A DNA stretch of 64,000 nt from contig NZ_JAIULG010000013.1 of NCBI RefSeq assembly GCF_020169415.1, positions 1 to 64,000 on the forward strand, read 5' to 3'. Under the pieces are notes generated by a model. It saw only the letters and a program-made list of their open reading frames with translations, was not told the DNA's origin and searched no databases. This stretch comes from Tsukamurella sp. M9C. GTDB lineage: Bacteria > Actinomycetota > Actinomycetes > Mycobacteriales > Mycobacteriaceae. This document shows positions 49,698 to 58,949 of this stretch, in pieces; positions within the stretch are counted from its first letter, which is position 1, and the number at the start of each line of letters is the position of its first letter. The position numbers and the translations under genes were made by a program.

Positions 49698-51065
49698 TCA
49701 GTCGAGGAGATCGGCCAGGGCCCCGTCGAGGTCCGGATGCGCGAACGCGAAGCCCGCGGCCGGCAGCACCGTCGACGTGGCGTGCCGGCCCGTGAGGCCG
49801 AGGGCCGGATCGCTGCGCATCGCGATCGCGCCGAGCGCCAGGACTGGCGCGGGTGTCGGCGGCGCGGGCGGCCGGTGCAGGTGCCGGCGCAGCGCACCCA
49901 TCAGGTCGGCGTTGCGCACGGGGTGCGGCGCGGCCGCGACCACCACGCCGTCGGACAGGTCGACGCCCGGCTCGATTCCCAGTCCCGCCCGGACGACCGC
50001 GAGCCAGTCGTCCCGGCGGATCCAGCTGAACCACTGCCGACCGTCGCCGAGCCGGCCGCCCAGGAAGGCCCTGGTGACGCCGACCATCTTCGCCAGCGCG
50101 GGCGAGTCGGTGTCGAGCACGATGGAGGTGCGCAGCACGGTCAGGTGGTCGGTTTCGGCGTCGGCGGCGGACTCCTCCCACGGGCGGGCGACGCCGGTCA
50201 TCTGGGGGAGCCCCGGGTCGGGCAACGGAGTGTCCTCGGTGCACCACAGCTCCCCCGCGTCGCTCCAGATGGCCGTCGTGCTCGCCTGCACCCAGCGGCG
50301 GACGCCCTTACCGCGGGCCGCCGCGACGAGCGCGCGGGTCGCGTCCACTCTGCTCGCGGTGAGCGCGGCGACGTTCACCGCGGTGGGCCGGCAGTCGACC
50401 AGTTTCCCGGCCAGGTTGATCACCGCGGTGTTCGGCGCGTCGAGCACCGCCTCCCACGCGCCGACGGTGCGCCCGTCCCACGCGACCTGCGGGTACGGCA
50501 GGTCGTCGCGGATCGAGCGGGTGAGGATCGTGACGTCGTGCCCGCGGCGGACGAGGTCGGCCGCCACCCGGCGGCCCAGCGCCCCGGTGCCGCCCGCGAT
50601 GACGACGTGGAGCGGTTCCGCGGCGCGGGGCGGGCCCGCGAGCATCGCCAGCCGCGCGAGACTCGTGTCGGCGTCGGCGGCGAACCGCCGGGCGACGAGG
50701 CGATCGAAGAACGGCCCGGACGGGCCGTCGGAGGTCACGGTCTGCTCGACGACGGTGCCGCCCTCGACCGGATGCAGCACCCAGCGCAGGACGGTGGTCC
50801 CCGCGGGCTCCTCCTGCGTGAGCGCGAGGGCGCGTTCCGGCGCGAACTCGGTCACGCGGGCGGGTTCCGCGAACCGGCGATGGACCCACGCCGCGCGCAG
50901 ATCCGGCACCCAATCCACGCGGGCGCCGAGGGCGACCGGGTCGCGCAGCGCTGCCGAGGTGACGAAGGGCTGCCACTGCGGCAGGCGTTCCAGGTCGACG
51001 AGGACGTCCCACAACGAACGCGCCGGAAGGGCGATGAATCCGCTGCTGCGATGCACGGTGGCCAT
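49698..51065 (-). CDS. SRPBCC / TIGR01777-type epimerase fusion
   Basis: A 455-residue two-domain protein. Residues about 1-145 form an SRPBCC (START-like) lipid- or ligand-binding domain (FIALPARSLWDVLVDLERLP). Residues about 152-455 form an SDR-type epimerase of the TIGR01777 group, with Rossmann motif VVIAGGTGALGRRVAADLV, and DUF1731-like C-terminus (AAPHPVRNADLMGALRRHLH). The canonical SDR catalytic YxxxK is not evident; the equivalent region has GVARPWEESA. Related fusions occur in actinobacteria; substrate unknown. Single gene, minus strand. Confidence 0.87.
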   Translation of the reverse strand: MATVHRSSGFIALPARSLWDVLVDLERLPQWQPFVTSAALRDPVALGARVDWVPDLRAAWVHRRFAEPARVTEFAPERALALTQEEPAGTTVLRWVLHPVEGGTVVEQTVTSDGPSGPFFDRLVARRFAADADTSLARLAMLAGPPRAAEPLHVVIAGGTGALGRRVAADLVRRGHDVTILTRSIRDDLPYPQVAWDGRTVGAWEAVLDAPNTAVINLAGKLVDCRPTAVNVAALTASRVDATRALVAAARGKGVRRWVQASTTAIWSDAGELWCTEDTPLPDPGLPQMTGVARPWEESAADAETDHLTVLRTSIVLDTDSPALAKMVGVTRAFLGGRLGDGRQWFSWIRRDDWLAVVRAGLGIEPGVDLSDGVVVAAAPHPVRNADLMGALRRHLHRPPAPPTPAPVLALGAIAMRSDPALGLTGRHATSTVLPAAGFAFAHPDLDGALADLLD

Positions 51066-51257
51066 GCCTCCGACGCTAGTTCGCGATGGCGCGGATTCAC
51101 TGTGTGATCGCGGAGAGCTTTCTCACATCGTGAGATGTATCTCGTGCGCCTCGCCGGCCGTCAGCGTCACCAGCAGTGCCACCTCCACGAAAACCCGCCC
51201 CCGCGATGTCATCTCACCACGGTACCGATCCAGCGAGCAGAGAAGCGGCCAGCGTCG
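51066..51257. other. 192-bp intergenic region
   Basis: Downstream of the siderophore-binding lipoprotein gene and upstream of the epimerase gene, both on the minus strand. It contains the small palindrome CTCAC-atc-GTGAG at 51122-51134. A 30-codon minus-strand open frame lies here but shows no family features. No gene is supported. Confidence 0.5.
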
Positions 51258-52157
51258 TCAGCGCTGTTCGCGCAGGATCTTCTCGATGTCGTCGAGGACC
51301 ATGCCGCCGCCCTTCGGCCCGACGCCGGAGACCCAGTACGCGGTGTCCACGACGGACACGCGCGGGAACCAGGCGCGGTTGTCGCGGATCTCCGCGGGGA
51401 TCGTGGAGGCGTCCCCCGGCTTCTGCGACGGCACGAAGACGTAATCGGCCTGCGCGGTCGACAGGTTCTCGAGGGAGATGTCGGCCTGGATCCCGTCCGC
51501 CCAGTCGCGCGGGGGAATCGTGAAGCCGACGCACTGCAGGGCGCTGCCGGCGAAGGACGTGGGTCCGTACAGGCTCAGCTGGGAGCTGCGCGGCCGGATG
51601 AACTGCGCCGTCTTCCCGTCGAGCGAGAACTCCGCCTTGATCGCGGCGCACCGCCCGTTGTAGTCGGCGAGCAGCTTGTCGACGTCGGCGCTGCGATTCA
51701 GCGCGTCGCCGATCACGCGCGCGTTGTCCTGCCAGGGATCCGCCTGGGTCTTGATGTACACCGTCGGAGCGACCTTGCTGAGCCGGTCGTACAGCGCCGC
51801 GTGGCGCGCCTCCGTTCCGAGGATGAGATCGGGCTTGAGGGCGGCGATCTTCTCGACGTCCGGATCGGGCACAGTGCCCACGGCCTCGACGCCGCTGACG
51901 CCGAGGTAGGCCGGCATCGTCGTCACGTTGCTGGCGACCGCCGCGCCGACCGGCGTGATCCCGAGCGCGACCGCCGTGTCCAGCTCCAGCGGCTCCAGGG
52001 TCACGATCCGCTGCGGATGCTGCGCGACCTGGGTCGTACCCCGCGCGTGGGTCACGGTACGGGTATCCGACGGAGCACCGTCGCCCCCGCCACCGCCGGA
52101 GCACGCGGCGACCGCCAGCGCCGTACCCACCAGAACCATCGCCCATTGCCTCTTCAT
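51258..52157 (-). CDS. Iron-siderophore-binding lipoprotein (second)
   Basis: A 299-residue FecB-type solute-binding lipoprotein. Signal peptide with lipobox AVAAC (Cys about residue 19) followed by a Gly-rich linker. Binding-fold marks: QHPQRIVTLEPLELDTAVAL and LKPDLILGTEARHAALYDRL. It has no twin-arginine motif, unlike the other binding protein at 35.4 kb, and has no transporter genes beside it. An IdeR box lies immediately upstream, so it is expected to be iron-repressed. Confidence 0.92.
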   Translation of the reverse strand: MKRQWAMVLVGTALAVAACSGGGGGDGAPSDTRTVTHARGTTQVAQHPQRIVTLEPLELDTAVALGITPVGAAVASNVTTMPAYLGVSGVEAVGTVPDPDVEKIAALKPDLILGTEARHAALYDRLSKVAPTVYIKTQADPWQDNARVIGDALNRSADVDKLLADYNGRCAAIKAEFSLDGKTAQFIRPRSSQLSLYGPTSFAGSALQCVGFTIPPRDWADGIQADISLENLSTAQADYVFVPSQKPGDASTIPAEIRDNRAWFPRVSVVDTAYWVSGVGPKGGGMVLDDIEKILREQR

Positions 52158-52161
52158 GGAC

Positions 52162-52180
52162 TTAGGTTAGCCTGATCTAT
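52162..52180. promoter_or_regulatory. IdeR/DtxR-type iron box (second)
   Basis: TTAGGTTAGCCTGATCTAT matches 15 of 19 bases of TTAGGTTAGGCTAACCTAA, with a perfect left half. It starts five bases upstream of the lipoprotein ATG and overlaps a good minus-strand -10 (TATAGA, 52176-52181). The implied transcript has a very short leader. Confidence 0.83.
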
Positions 52181-52219
52181 ATTGCAAACCTCCGGGTCCC
52201 ACGTGAGACACCTGTCGAG

Positions 52220-52804
52220 TCAGGTGTACACCACGCTGAGGATCACCCGACTAACCCCAGCACCGCCGGCCTGGACGGCGGCATCCACGAACGGGTCGGT
52301 CGGCCTCGCGGACACGGCGACGACAGTGCGACACCTGTCGAGGCGGCCCTGTTCGACCGCCTGCGTCACGAGGAACTGCCAGCTACTTCCGCCTCGTTCG
52401 AACCGGGATCCCGGCGCCGCGTCGAGAAGGCGTACAGAGCCTGGCACCTCACTGAACCCGACCGGCTGCGCAAGGTCGCGACAGTCCGGGGCGAGCTCGC
52501 GGACACTACGTTCGCCGAGTTGCGCGAAGAAGTCGTCGAGACCACCGGAGGGGGCGTCGAAGACGGCGTGCATCGACGAATCCCGCGACGGGTACTCCTG
52601 CGCCGTCACGACGGCGATCCCCTCCGGCAGCACGGCTCCCGTCCAGTTCTTCACAACCGTCCGCACACCGTCGGCGTCGAGGTCGCGCGTCGTGTCACCG
52701 AAAGTCACGCACGAGGCGACCACGCAGACGAAGGTCGCCAACACCGCCATGGCCACGACGACGGAGACCAGGCATCCCGACTGCCGCGCCCGCGACGAAT
52801 TCAT
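52220..52804 (-). CDS. Hypothetical membrane-anchored or exported protein
   Basis: A 194-residue protein with an N-terminal hydrophobic segment (about 10-32, GCLVSVVVAMAVLATFVCVV) and a soluble rest. It has no recognised domain. A cysteine follows the hydrophobic segment (VASCVTF), but the lipobox is poor, so it may be a lipoprotein or a single-pass protein. The region is a little less GC-rich than its neighbours. No family recognised. Confidence 0.62.
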   Translation of the reverse strand: MNSSRARQSGCLVSVVVAMAVLATFVCVVASCVTFGDTTRDLDADGVRTVVKNWTGAVLPEGIAVVTAQEYPSRDSSMHAVFDAPSGGLDDFFAQLGERSVRELAPDCRDLAQPVGFSEVPGSVRLLDAAPGSRFERGGSSWQFLVTQAVEQGRLDRCRTVVAVSARPTDPFVDAAVQAGGAGVSRVILSVVYT

Positions 52805-52834
52805 ATCAACACGATACAGATCCAGAACAGCAAT

Positions 52835-53488
52835 CTATCGCGGCGGCACCGGACGGTCATCGGGGCCGGGGACGACGGTCACCGCCGACGACGGGAGCAG
52901 GGCGGAGACGCCGAACCGGGCACCGTCGCGCGGGAGGACCTGGACGGACCGCACCCCGGGCCGGCCGGACACCGCGCGCAGCGCCTCGCCCGTGCCCCAC
53001 GCCACGACGCCGACCACCGCGGGAACACCCGCGCGCAAGCGGGAGGCGGTGACACGGGCGATCGCGTCACCCCGCGCCCCGGGGGCGACGAGTCCCGGCA
53101 TCGCCAGGGCGGCCAGCTCGTTCACCGCCCGCACGCCCTCGATGCTCTGGCCGGGCGGCACCGTCGCCGTGGGGGTCTGGACGCCGGGGATGCGCACCCG
53201 GACCAGCACGCGGCCCACGCGGTCCAGGCCCGCGGCACGGGTCCACACCTCGTCGGGCGTCCACTCGGTCGCCGGGGAGATCAGCGCCCAGCGCCGCTCC
53301 CCCGCGGGCGCCGCGGCCAGCGACGCGCGCGCCTCGCCGAGGTACTCGGCGACGGCCTGGCCGGACTGCGGGCCGAGCCGGTCACCGTCGGACCGCGCAA
53401 CCCGCACCGGCGTCGCCGAGCCGAGCCAGAAGGCCAGGCCGAGGGCGACGGCGAGCAGCGCGGCCCAGCCGGCGAGGGTCCGGGTCAC
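52835..53488 (-). CDS. Hypothetical membrane-anchored protein
   Basis: A 217-residue protein with one N-terminal transmembrane helix ([20 protein letters not shown], about 4-23) and an extracytoplasmic alpha/beta region. No known motif. The GTG at 53488 overlaps the stop of the pseudouridine-synthase gene (GTGA), so it belongs to the lspA-rluD transcript. The longer open frame to 53668 is antisense-type noise over rluD. Confidence 0.75.
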   Translation of the reverse strand: MTRTLAGWAALLAVALGLAFWLGSATPVRVARSDGDRLGPQSGQAVAEYLGEARASLAAAPAGERRWALISPATEWTPDEVWTRAAGLDRVGRVLVRVRIPGVQTPTATVPPGQSIEGVRAVNELAALAMPGLVAPGARGDAIARVTASRLRAGVPAVVGVVAWGTGEALRAVSGRPGVRSVQVLPRDGARFGVSALLPSSAVTVVPGPDDRPVPPR

Positions 53489-54411
53489 GCGTCCCGCAGG
53501 ACGTCCAGGGCGTGCTGCAGATCGTCGGGGTAGGGCGAGGTGAACTCCACGTACTCCCCCTGCGTGGGGTGCGTGAAGCCCAGGGTGCGGGCGTGCAGCC
53601 ACTGCCGGTCCAGGCCCAGCCGCTTGGCGAGAACCGGGTCGGAGCCGTAGGTCTGGTCGCCGCAGCACGGGTGGTGCAGCGCCGCGAAATGCACGCGGAT
53701 CTGGTGCGTGCGGCCGGTCTCGAGGTGCACGTCCAGCAGCGTCGCGGCCTGGAAGGCCTCGATCGTGTCGTAGTGCGTGATCGACGGCTTGCCGTCCTTG
53801 GTGACCGCGAACTTCCAGTCGGAGCTGCGGTGCCGGCCGATCGGGGCGTCGATGGTGCCGGACATCGGATCCGGGTGGCCCTGTACCAGCGCGTGGTACC
53901 GCTTGTCGACGGTGCGCTGCTTGAACGCCCGCTTGAGCACGGTGTAAGCGCGCTCGGAGACGGCGACGGCCATGACGCCGGAGGTGCCGACGTCGAGGCG
54001 GTGCACGATGCCCTGCCGCTCGGCCGCGCCCGAGGTGGAGATCCGGAAGCCGGCGGCGGCGAGGCCGCCGATCACCGTCGGACCGGTCCAGCCGACGGAG
54101 GCGTGCGCGGCGACGCCCACGGGCTTGTCGACGACGACGATGTCGGCGTCGGAGTAGAGGATGTTCATCCCGGGCACGGGCTCGGCGACGATCTCCAGCG
54201 GCCGCGCGGGCTCGGGGAGCGTCACGTCGAGCAGGGCCCCGGCGTGCAGCTTGTCGGACTTGCCGACCGCGACCCCGTCGAGCGTGACGGAGCCCTCGGC
54301 GGCCAGCTCGGAGACGACGGTCCGCGAGAGCCCCAGCAGGCGGGCGACGCCCGCGTCGACCCGCAGGCCGTCGAGCCCGTCGGGCACGGGCATGGTGCGC
54401 GATTCACGCAT
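53485..54411 (-). CDS. RluD-type 23S rRNA pseudouridine synthase
   Basis: A 308-residue RluA/RluD-family enzyme. N-terminal S4 RNA-binding domain (about 15-75, [20 protein letters not shown]) and catalytic domain with the active-site aspartate in [28 protein letters not shown] is the second signature. It probably modifies large-subunit rRNA, but target uridines are not readable. The start overlaps the lspA stop by eight bases, as in the M. tuberculosis lspA-Rv1540 pair. Confidence 0.94.
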   Translation of the reverse strand: MRESRTMPVPDGLDGLRVDAGVARLLGLSRTVVSELAAEGSVTLDGVAVGKSDKLHAGALLDVTLPEPARPLEIVAEPVPGMNILYSDADIVVVDKPVGVAAHASVGWTGPTVIGGLAAAGFRISTSGAAERQGIVHRLDVGTSGVMAVAVSERAYTVLKRAFKQRTVDKRYHALVQGHPDPMSGTIDAPIGRHRSSDWKFAVTKDGKPSITHYDTIEAFQAATLLDVHLETGRTHQIRVHFAALHHPCCGDQTYGSDPVLAKRLGLDRQWLHARTLGFTHPTQGEYVEFTSPYPDDLQHALDVLRDA

Positions 54412-54991
54412 CGGTCGCCTCCGATCCGGTGGTGCCGGCCTTCTCGGCCGTGGTCTTATCCGGTGTGCGCGTGCGCTTCTCGCCGAAGCCCTCGTAGGGG
54501 TCGCGCCCGAACAGCGTGAGCGCCACGAGCAGCACGGCGGCGACGCTGATCGCGCAGTCGGCGGTGTTGAACACGGGGAACCAGTCGCCGACGGAGAAGA
54601 AGTCGATCACGTGGCCCCGGAAGACGCCGGGAGCACGGAAGATCCGGTCGGCGAGGTTGCCCAGCGCGCCGCCGAGGACCAGGCCGAGGCCGAGCGCCCA
54701 GGGCAGCGACGTGAGCTTGGAGCCCATCCGCACGATCCATACGACGACGCCCACGGCGATCAGCGTGAGCACCCAGGTGTAGCCGGTGGCCATGGAGAAG
54801 GCGGCGCCCGGGTTCTTCACGAACAGCAGGCTGAACGGGCCGAGCACGTGGATCTTCTCGCCGTAGGTCATGTGCCGGACCACCGTGGTCTTCGCGGCCA
54901 GGTCGATGAGGAAGACCGCGACCGCGACCACCGCCAGGAGGATGCGCGGGTTCCGATACCAGCTCGGCCGTGCGGTTGCGGGGGAATCCAT
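54404..54991 (-). CDS. lspA: Lipoprotein signal peptidase
   Basis: A 195-residue aspartyl protease with four transmembrane helices that removes signal peptides of prolipoproteins. The catalytic Asp pair lies in [20 protein letters not shown] and [14 protein letters not shown]. The window itself encodes at least four predicted lipoprotein substrates. The ATG at 54991 is used; a GTG five codons upstream is possible. Divergent from a lipoprotein gene. Confidence 0.96.
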   Translation of the reverse strand: MDSPATARPSWYRNPRILLAVVAVAVFLIDLAAKTTVVRHMTYGEKIHVLGPFSLLFVKNPGAAFSMATGYTWVLTLIAVGVVVWIVRMGSKLTSLPWALGLGLVLGGALGNLADRIFRAPGVFRGHVIDFFSVGDWFPVFNTADCAISVAAVLLVALTLFGRDPYEGFGEKRTRTPDKTTAEKAGTTGSEATDA

Positions 54992-55018
54992 GGCTCCATC
55001 ATCCACTACGGTGGCGGT

Positions 55019-56002
55019 GTGCATGGCAAGCGGTTGCGGCTGGTCCCGGTGGTGGCGACATCGACGGTGGTGCTCGTCACCGCCCTCGCGGGATGCGGGG
55101 ACGGCGACTCCGCCGGCGCCGGCGCCTCCTCGTCGGCGGCGCCCGCCCGGCAGTCGGTGGCGGCCCCGGCCGCGACGGCGGGCTGCGTCGCGACCCCGCC
55201 GGCGCTCCCCAGCCACGCGGTCACCGTCGACGTGCCACAGGCGAAGGTGGTGCTCGACTCCCCCGGCACCGGTGCGCCGCGCGCGCTGACGGTGCGCCCG
55301 ACCGCGGTCGCGGAGTACGCCCTGTTCACCAACTCCCTGCAGGTCTCCCAGGTCGGGACCGAGCCACCGTCGGGTGGCAACCGCGACGTCACGCTGCCGA
55401 TGGTCGCGCAGCCGACCTGCGCCGATCCGCTCGACGTCTACCTCTTCTTCGCCGCGCCGCGGTCCACCGACGCCGCCACCACGCAGGCCCTCGAGGTCGA
55501 GGCCGGGTCCGTCGCCCGCGTGCGGCTCGCCCCGAGCGGCGAGGTGCGCGCGTTCACCCTCGCTGCCCCGCCCGGAGTCTCCGCCGAGGCGCAGTCCACG
55601 TTCGAGCAGGCCCTGCTGCAGACCTTCCTGCGGCTCGTTCCCCTGCCCGCCGAGCCGGTCGCCCCGGGCGCGACGTGGACCGTCACGCGGTCCATCCGCG
55701 CCGACAGCACCCTCACCCAGACCATGCAGGTGACGCTCGGCGGCACCGTCGAGCGGCCCGAGCTGAAGGCGAAGGTCGACGAGTCGCCCGACGACTCCGT
55801 CTTCCGGGTGCCCGGCAGCGGCACCACCCTGACGATCGAGAGCTACACCTCCGAGGGCAACGGCACCATCGAGATCGACCCGGCGCGGGCCTTCGGCCAG
55901 GGCGGCGTGCAGTTGGAGGGCGGCCGCACGCTGCTCGGCGACGATCCGGCGAAGAAGCTCACGCAGAAGACGGGCAGCGTCTACCGGTTCGGGCCGAAGT
56001 AG
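55019..56002 (+). CDS. Predicted lipoprotein
   Basis: A 327-residue protein with signal peptide and lipobox (VTALAGC, Cys about residue 25), then a Ser/Ala-rich linker and a beta-rich mature region of unknown family, with paired cysteines at CVATPP and PTCADP. The C-terminal part contains TWTVTRSIRADSTLTQTMQV. Start is GTG at 55019, giving a proper signal (basic HGKRLRL, then hydrophobic core). Function unknown; probably attached to the outer face of the plasma membrane. Confidence 0.8.
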   Translation: MHGKRLRLVPVVATSTVVLVTALAGCGDGDSAGAGASSSAAPARQSVAAPAATAGCVATPPALPSHAVTVDVPQAKVVLDSPGTGAPRALTVRPTAVAEYALFTNSLQVSQVGTEPPSGGNRDVTLPMVAQPTCADPLDVYLFFAAPRSTDAATTQALEVEAGSVARVRLAPSGEVRAFTLAAPPGVSAEAQSTFEQALLQTFLRLVPLPAEPVAPGATWTVTRSIRADSTLTQTMQVTLGGTVERPELKAKVDESPDDSVFRVPGSGTTLTIESYTSEGNGTIEIDPARAFGQGGVQLEGGRTLLGDDPAKKLTQKTGSVYRFGPK

Positions 56003-56016
56003 CCCGGATCCCGCGG

Positions 56017-56526
56017 TCAGTGGCAGGAGGGCGAGTCGCGCCCGACCTGGACGATCATCTGGCAGGCGTAGGAGCGCTGCAGCTTCCACCGGCCCTCGTC
56101 GAAGGCGAGGGACGCGTAGGCGAGCTGGTTCGTGCCGCCCATGAGCACCGAGAACTGCGCCTTCGCCAGGCCCGGCTGCTCCAGCACCGGTCGGCCGATG
56201 TGCCAGCTGACCTGAGGATTGTCGCTGCGCAGCTTGACCAGCTCGTCGAACAGCGGGGCGTCGGCGGGGGTGGCGCCCTGCACCAGCTGCACCTTCTCCT
56301 CGAGCGGGACCTTCGGATCGACGGCCCGGGAGAGCATCTCCTCGAGCTGCTGCGTCGACGGCGCGCGGTCCGGCGTGCTCGACGGGGCCTCCGTCACCTG
56401 GGCGGAGACGGCCGAGGGGGTGCTCGACCGCGATTCGGTGCTCTCCCCGCTGCAGGCACCGCAGGCCAGGCCCACGAGTACCGCGACGGGGGCCATGAAG
56501 ACCCGTCCGCGCATCGAGAAGTTCAC
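56017..56526 (-). CDS. MTB12-like lipoprotein
   Basis: A 169-residue lipoprotein: signal with lipobox GACS (Cys about residue 25), Ser/Thr/Pro-rich linker, then an MTB12/CFP-2-like C-terminal domain (about 57-169), recognised by LEEMLSRAVDPKVPLEEKVQ, LVQGATPADAPLFDEL and a terminal pair of cysteines. The mycobacterial relatives are abundant secreted antigens of unknown function. Convergent with the upstream lipoprotein gene. Confidence 0.82.
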   Translation of the reverse strand: MNFSMRGRVFMAPVAVLVGLACGACSGESTESRSSTPSAVSAQVTEAPSSTPDRAPSTQQLEEMLSRAVDPKVPLEEKVQLVQGATPADAPLFDELVKLRSDNPQVSWHIGRPVLEQPGLAKAQFSVLMGGTNQLAYASLAFDEGRWKLQRSYACQMIVQVGRDSPSCH

Positions 56527-56617
56527 CTCCGTCCGGCCGCTGCTTCGCCGCCTCCACTATGCCAAACGCGGCGCGGTGCGCCACCGCAGCCCGCGTCCGG
56601 CATGCGATGCTGCTCGC

Positions 56618-57562
56618 ATGCCTGAAGTGATCGTGCTCGCCACGGGCGGCACCATCGCCAGCCGTTACGACGACGCCGGCGCCGCGGTCCCCGCCGACGC
56701 GGGCGCGGCGCTGGTCGCGACCGCCGGGGCCGTACCCGGCGTCGACGTGACGGTCCGCGACGTGACCTCGGCGGACTCGTCCGCGCTGACGCTCGACCAG
56801 CTGGACGAGATCCGCGCCGCGGTCACGGACGCCCTCGGCGACCCGGGCGTGGCGGGCGTCGTGGTGACGCACGGCACGGACACCATGGAGGAGACCTCAC
56901 TGCTGGTCGATCTCACGCATGCGGACCCGCGGCCCGTCGTCTTCACCGGCGCGCAGCACCCCGCCGACTCCCCCGCCGCCGACGGTCCCGCGAACCTCGC
57001 GGAGGCGATCGCCGTCGCCGCCGACCCCGCCTACCGCGGACTCGGGGTGCTGCTCTCCTTCGCCGGGCAGGTCCAGACGGTGCGTGGCCTCGCTAAGGTC
57101 TCCACGGTCGCGCCGCAGCCCTTCGCCGGCGGCCTCCCCGTGGCCGAGCTCGCCGGCACCGCGCCGCACCGGCTGCTGACCAAGCCCGCGCCGGTCGCGG
57201 GGGTCCGGGTGGACGTCGTGGCGTCGTATCCGGGGGCCGACGGTGCGCTCGTCGACGCGGCCGTCGAAGCCGGGGCGCGCGGGATCGTGCTGGCGGGCAC
57301 CGGAAGCGGGAACACGACGGTGGCGCTGGCGGACGCGGTGCGGCGCGCCCTGGACGCGGGTGTCGTCGTGGTCGTCTCCACGCGGATCGCGTCCGGACCC
57401 GTCGACGCGGCGTACGGCGGGGGCGGCGGCGCGGCCGATCTCGTCGCCGCCGGGGCGCTGCTGTCGCGGCGCCTGCGGCCCGGCCAGGCGCGGATCGTGC
57501 TGCTGGCGCTACTGGCGGCCGGCGTGGGCCCGCGGTGGATCGGGGCGTATCTGGGGCGGTAG
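56618..57562 (+). CDS. ansA: L-asparaginase
   Basis: A 314-residue type I/II-fold asparaginase hydrolysing asparagine to aspartate and ammonia. Both catalytic threonine motifs are clear: LATGGTIAS at the N-terminus and VTHGTDTMEET at about residue 87. No signal peptide, so cytosolic. The ATG at 56618 is where family similarity starts. It stands beside lspA and near dinX as in M. tuberculosis (ansA Rv1538c). Confidence 0.93.
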   Translation: MPEVIVLATGGTIASRYDDAGAAVPADAGAALVATAGAVPGVDVTVRDVTSADSSALTLDQLDEIRAAVTDALGDPGVAGVVVTHGTDTMEETSLLVDLTHADPRPVVFTGAQHPADSPAADGPANLAEAIAVAADPAYRGLGVLLSFAGQVQTVRGLAKVSTVAPQPFAGGLPVAELAGTAPHRLLTKPAPVAGVRVDVVASYPGADGALVDAAVEAGARGIVLAGTGSGNTTVALADAVRRALDAGVVVVVSTRIASGPVDAAYGGGGGAADLVAAGALLSRRLRPGQARIVLLALLAAGVGPRWIGAYLGR

Positions 57563-57587
57563 CCCGGGGGCGCGGTAGGTTCGGCTC

Positions 57588-58949
57588 ATGGCCCGCGGAA
57601 TGGCCGGCCCCACCCAGCCGGCACGCCTGATCGTCCTCGGTTTCGGCCTGACGACGGTGCTCGGCACCATCCTGCTCTCCCTGCCGATCGCGTCGACCGA
57701 CGGCCGGCGGACCGGCCTGAGTACGGCCCTGTTCACCGCCACGTCGGCGGTGTGCGTCAACGGCCTCGCGGTGGTCGACACCGAATCGCACTGGTCCACC
57801 TTCGGCGAGGTGGTGATCATGGTGCTGGTGCAGGTGGGCGGCCTCGGGATCATCTCGCTGGCGTCGCTGCTGGGGCTGCTCGTGGCGCGGCACATCGGGC
57901 TACGGCTGCAGATCGTGGCGCAGGCGGAGAACAAGAGCCTGCAGCTCGGCGAGAGCAAACGGGTGGTGCTCGGTGTGGTCCGGATGAGCCTCGCAGTGGA
58001 GGCGGTGACGGCGCTGTTCCTGTTCGCGCGGTTCGCGACCGCCTACGACCACTCCCTCGGGCGGGCGGCGTACCTCGCCGTGTTCCACGCCGTCACCGCC
58101 TACAACAACGCGGGCATCGCGCTGTGGGGCGACAGCCTCACGCGGTTCGCCACCGACCCGATGATCATCGTGCCGATCATGGTCGCGATCGTGATCGGCG
58201 GACTCGGCTTCCCGGTGATCTACGAGGTCACGCGGGCGGTGCGGCGCAGCGTGGGTCGCGAGACCGCGCTCACCCGATGGTCGCTGCACACCAAGCTGAC
58301 ACTGGTCACCTACTTCGCGCTCACGGTGGTGGGCGTCGCGATGATCACCGCGTTCGAGTGGACGAACCCGGCCACGCTGGGGCCGCGGGACGTCGCCGGC
58401 AAGATCCTCACCGGCACGTTCGCGGGCGTCTCGCCGCGGACCGCCGGTTTCAACTCGATCGACGTGGGAGCGATGCACCCGACGTCGCTGCTGACGACCG
58501 ACGTCCTGATGTTCATCGGCGGCGGCAGCGGCGGTGTGGCGGGCGGGATCAAGGTGACGACGTTCGCGATCCTGGCGTTCGTGATCTGGGCCGAGATCCG
58601 GGGCGAGCCCACCGTGCACGCGTTCGGCCGGCGCATCGGCGCGGACGTGCAGCGCCAGGCGATCACGGTGGCCCTGATGAGCGTGGGCGCGGTGATGACG
58701 GGCACGCTGATCATGCTGCAGATGACGCGGTTCGACCTCGACGTGGTGCTGTTCGAGGTGGTGTCGGCGTTCTCGACGGTGGGCCTGAGCACCGGAATCA
58801 CCGACGAGCTGCCCCTCGGCGGGCGGATACTGCTGGTGGTGCTGATGTTCGCGGGCCGACTCGGTCCCGTGACCGTGGCGTCCGCGCTCGCCCTGCGTGA
58901 GCGCGAACGCCGTTACGAATTGCCGGAGGAGCGTCCGATCGTTGGCTAA
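57588..58949 (+). CDS. ktrB: Potassium uptake channel subunit (KtrB/TrkH)
   Basis: A 453-residue membrane protein of four M1-P-M2 repeats. Selectivity-filter regions are TSAVCVNGLAV, AYNNAGIALW, RTAGFNSIDV and FSTVGLSTGI, one glycine filter per repeat. It imports K+, possibly Na+-coupled. Encoded immediately before its RCK regulator, whose TTG start overlaps its stop. Confidence 0.94.
   Translation: MARGMAGPTQPARLIVLGFGLTTVLGTILLSLPIASTDGRRTGLSTALFTATSAVCVNGLAVVDTESHWSTFGEVVIMVLVQVGGLGIISLASLLGLLVARHIGLRLQIVAQAENKSLQLGESKRVVLGVVRMSLAVEAVTALFLFARFATAYDHSLGRAAYLAVFHAVTAYNNAGIALWGDSLTRFATDPMIIVPIMVAIVIGGLGFPVIYEVTRAVRRSVGRETALTRWSLHTKLTLVTYFALTVVGVAMITAFEWTNPATLGPRDVAGKILTGTFAGVSPRTAGFNSIDVGAMHPTSLLTTDVLMFIGGGSGGVAGGIKVTTFAILAFVIWAEIRGEPTVHAFGRRIGADVQRQAITVALMSVGAVMTGTLIMLQMTRFDLDVVLFEVVSAFSTVGLSTGITDELPLGGRILLVVLMFAGRLGPVTVASALALRERERRYELPEERPIVG

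Noticed and set aside
51130-51230. About 30-codon minus-strand frame in the gap before the epimerase gene
   Set aside because: Too short, no ribosome-binding site and no similarity recognised.
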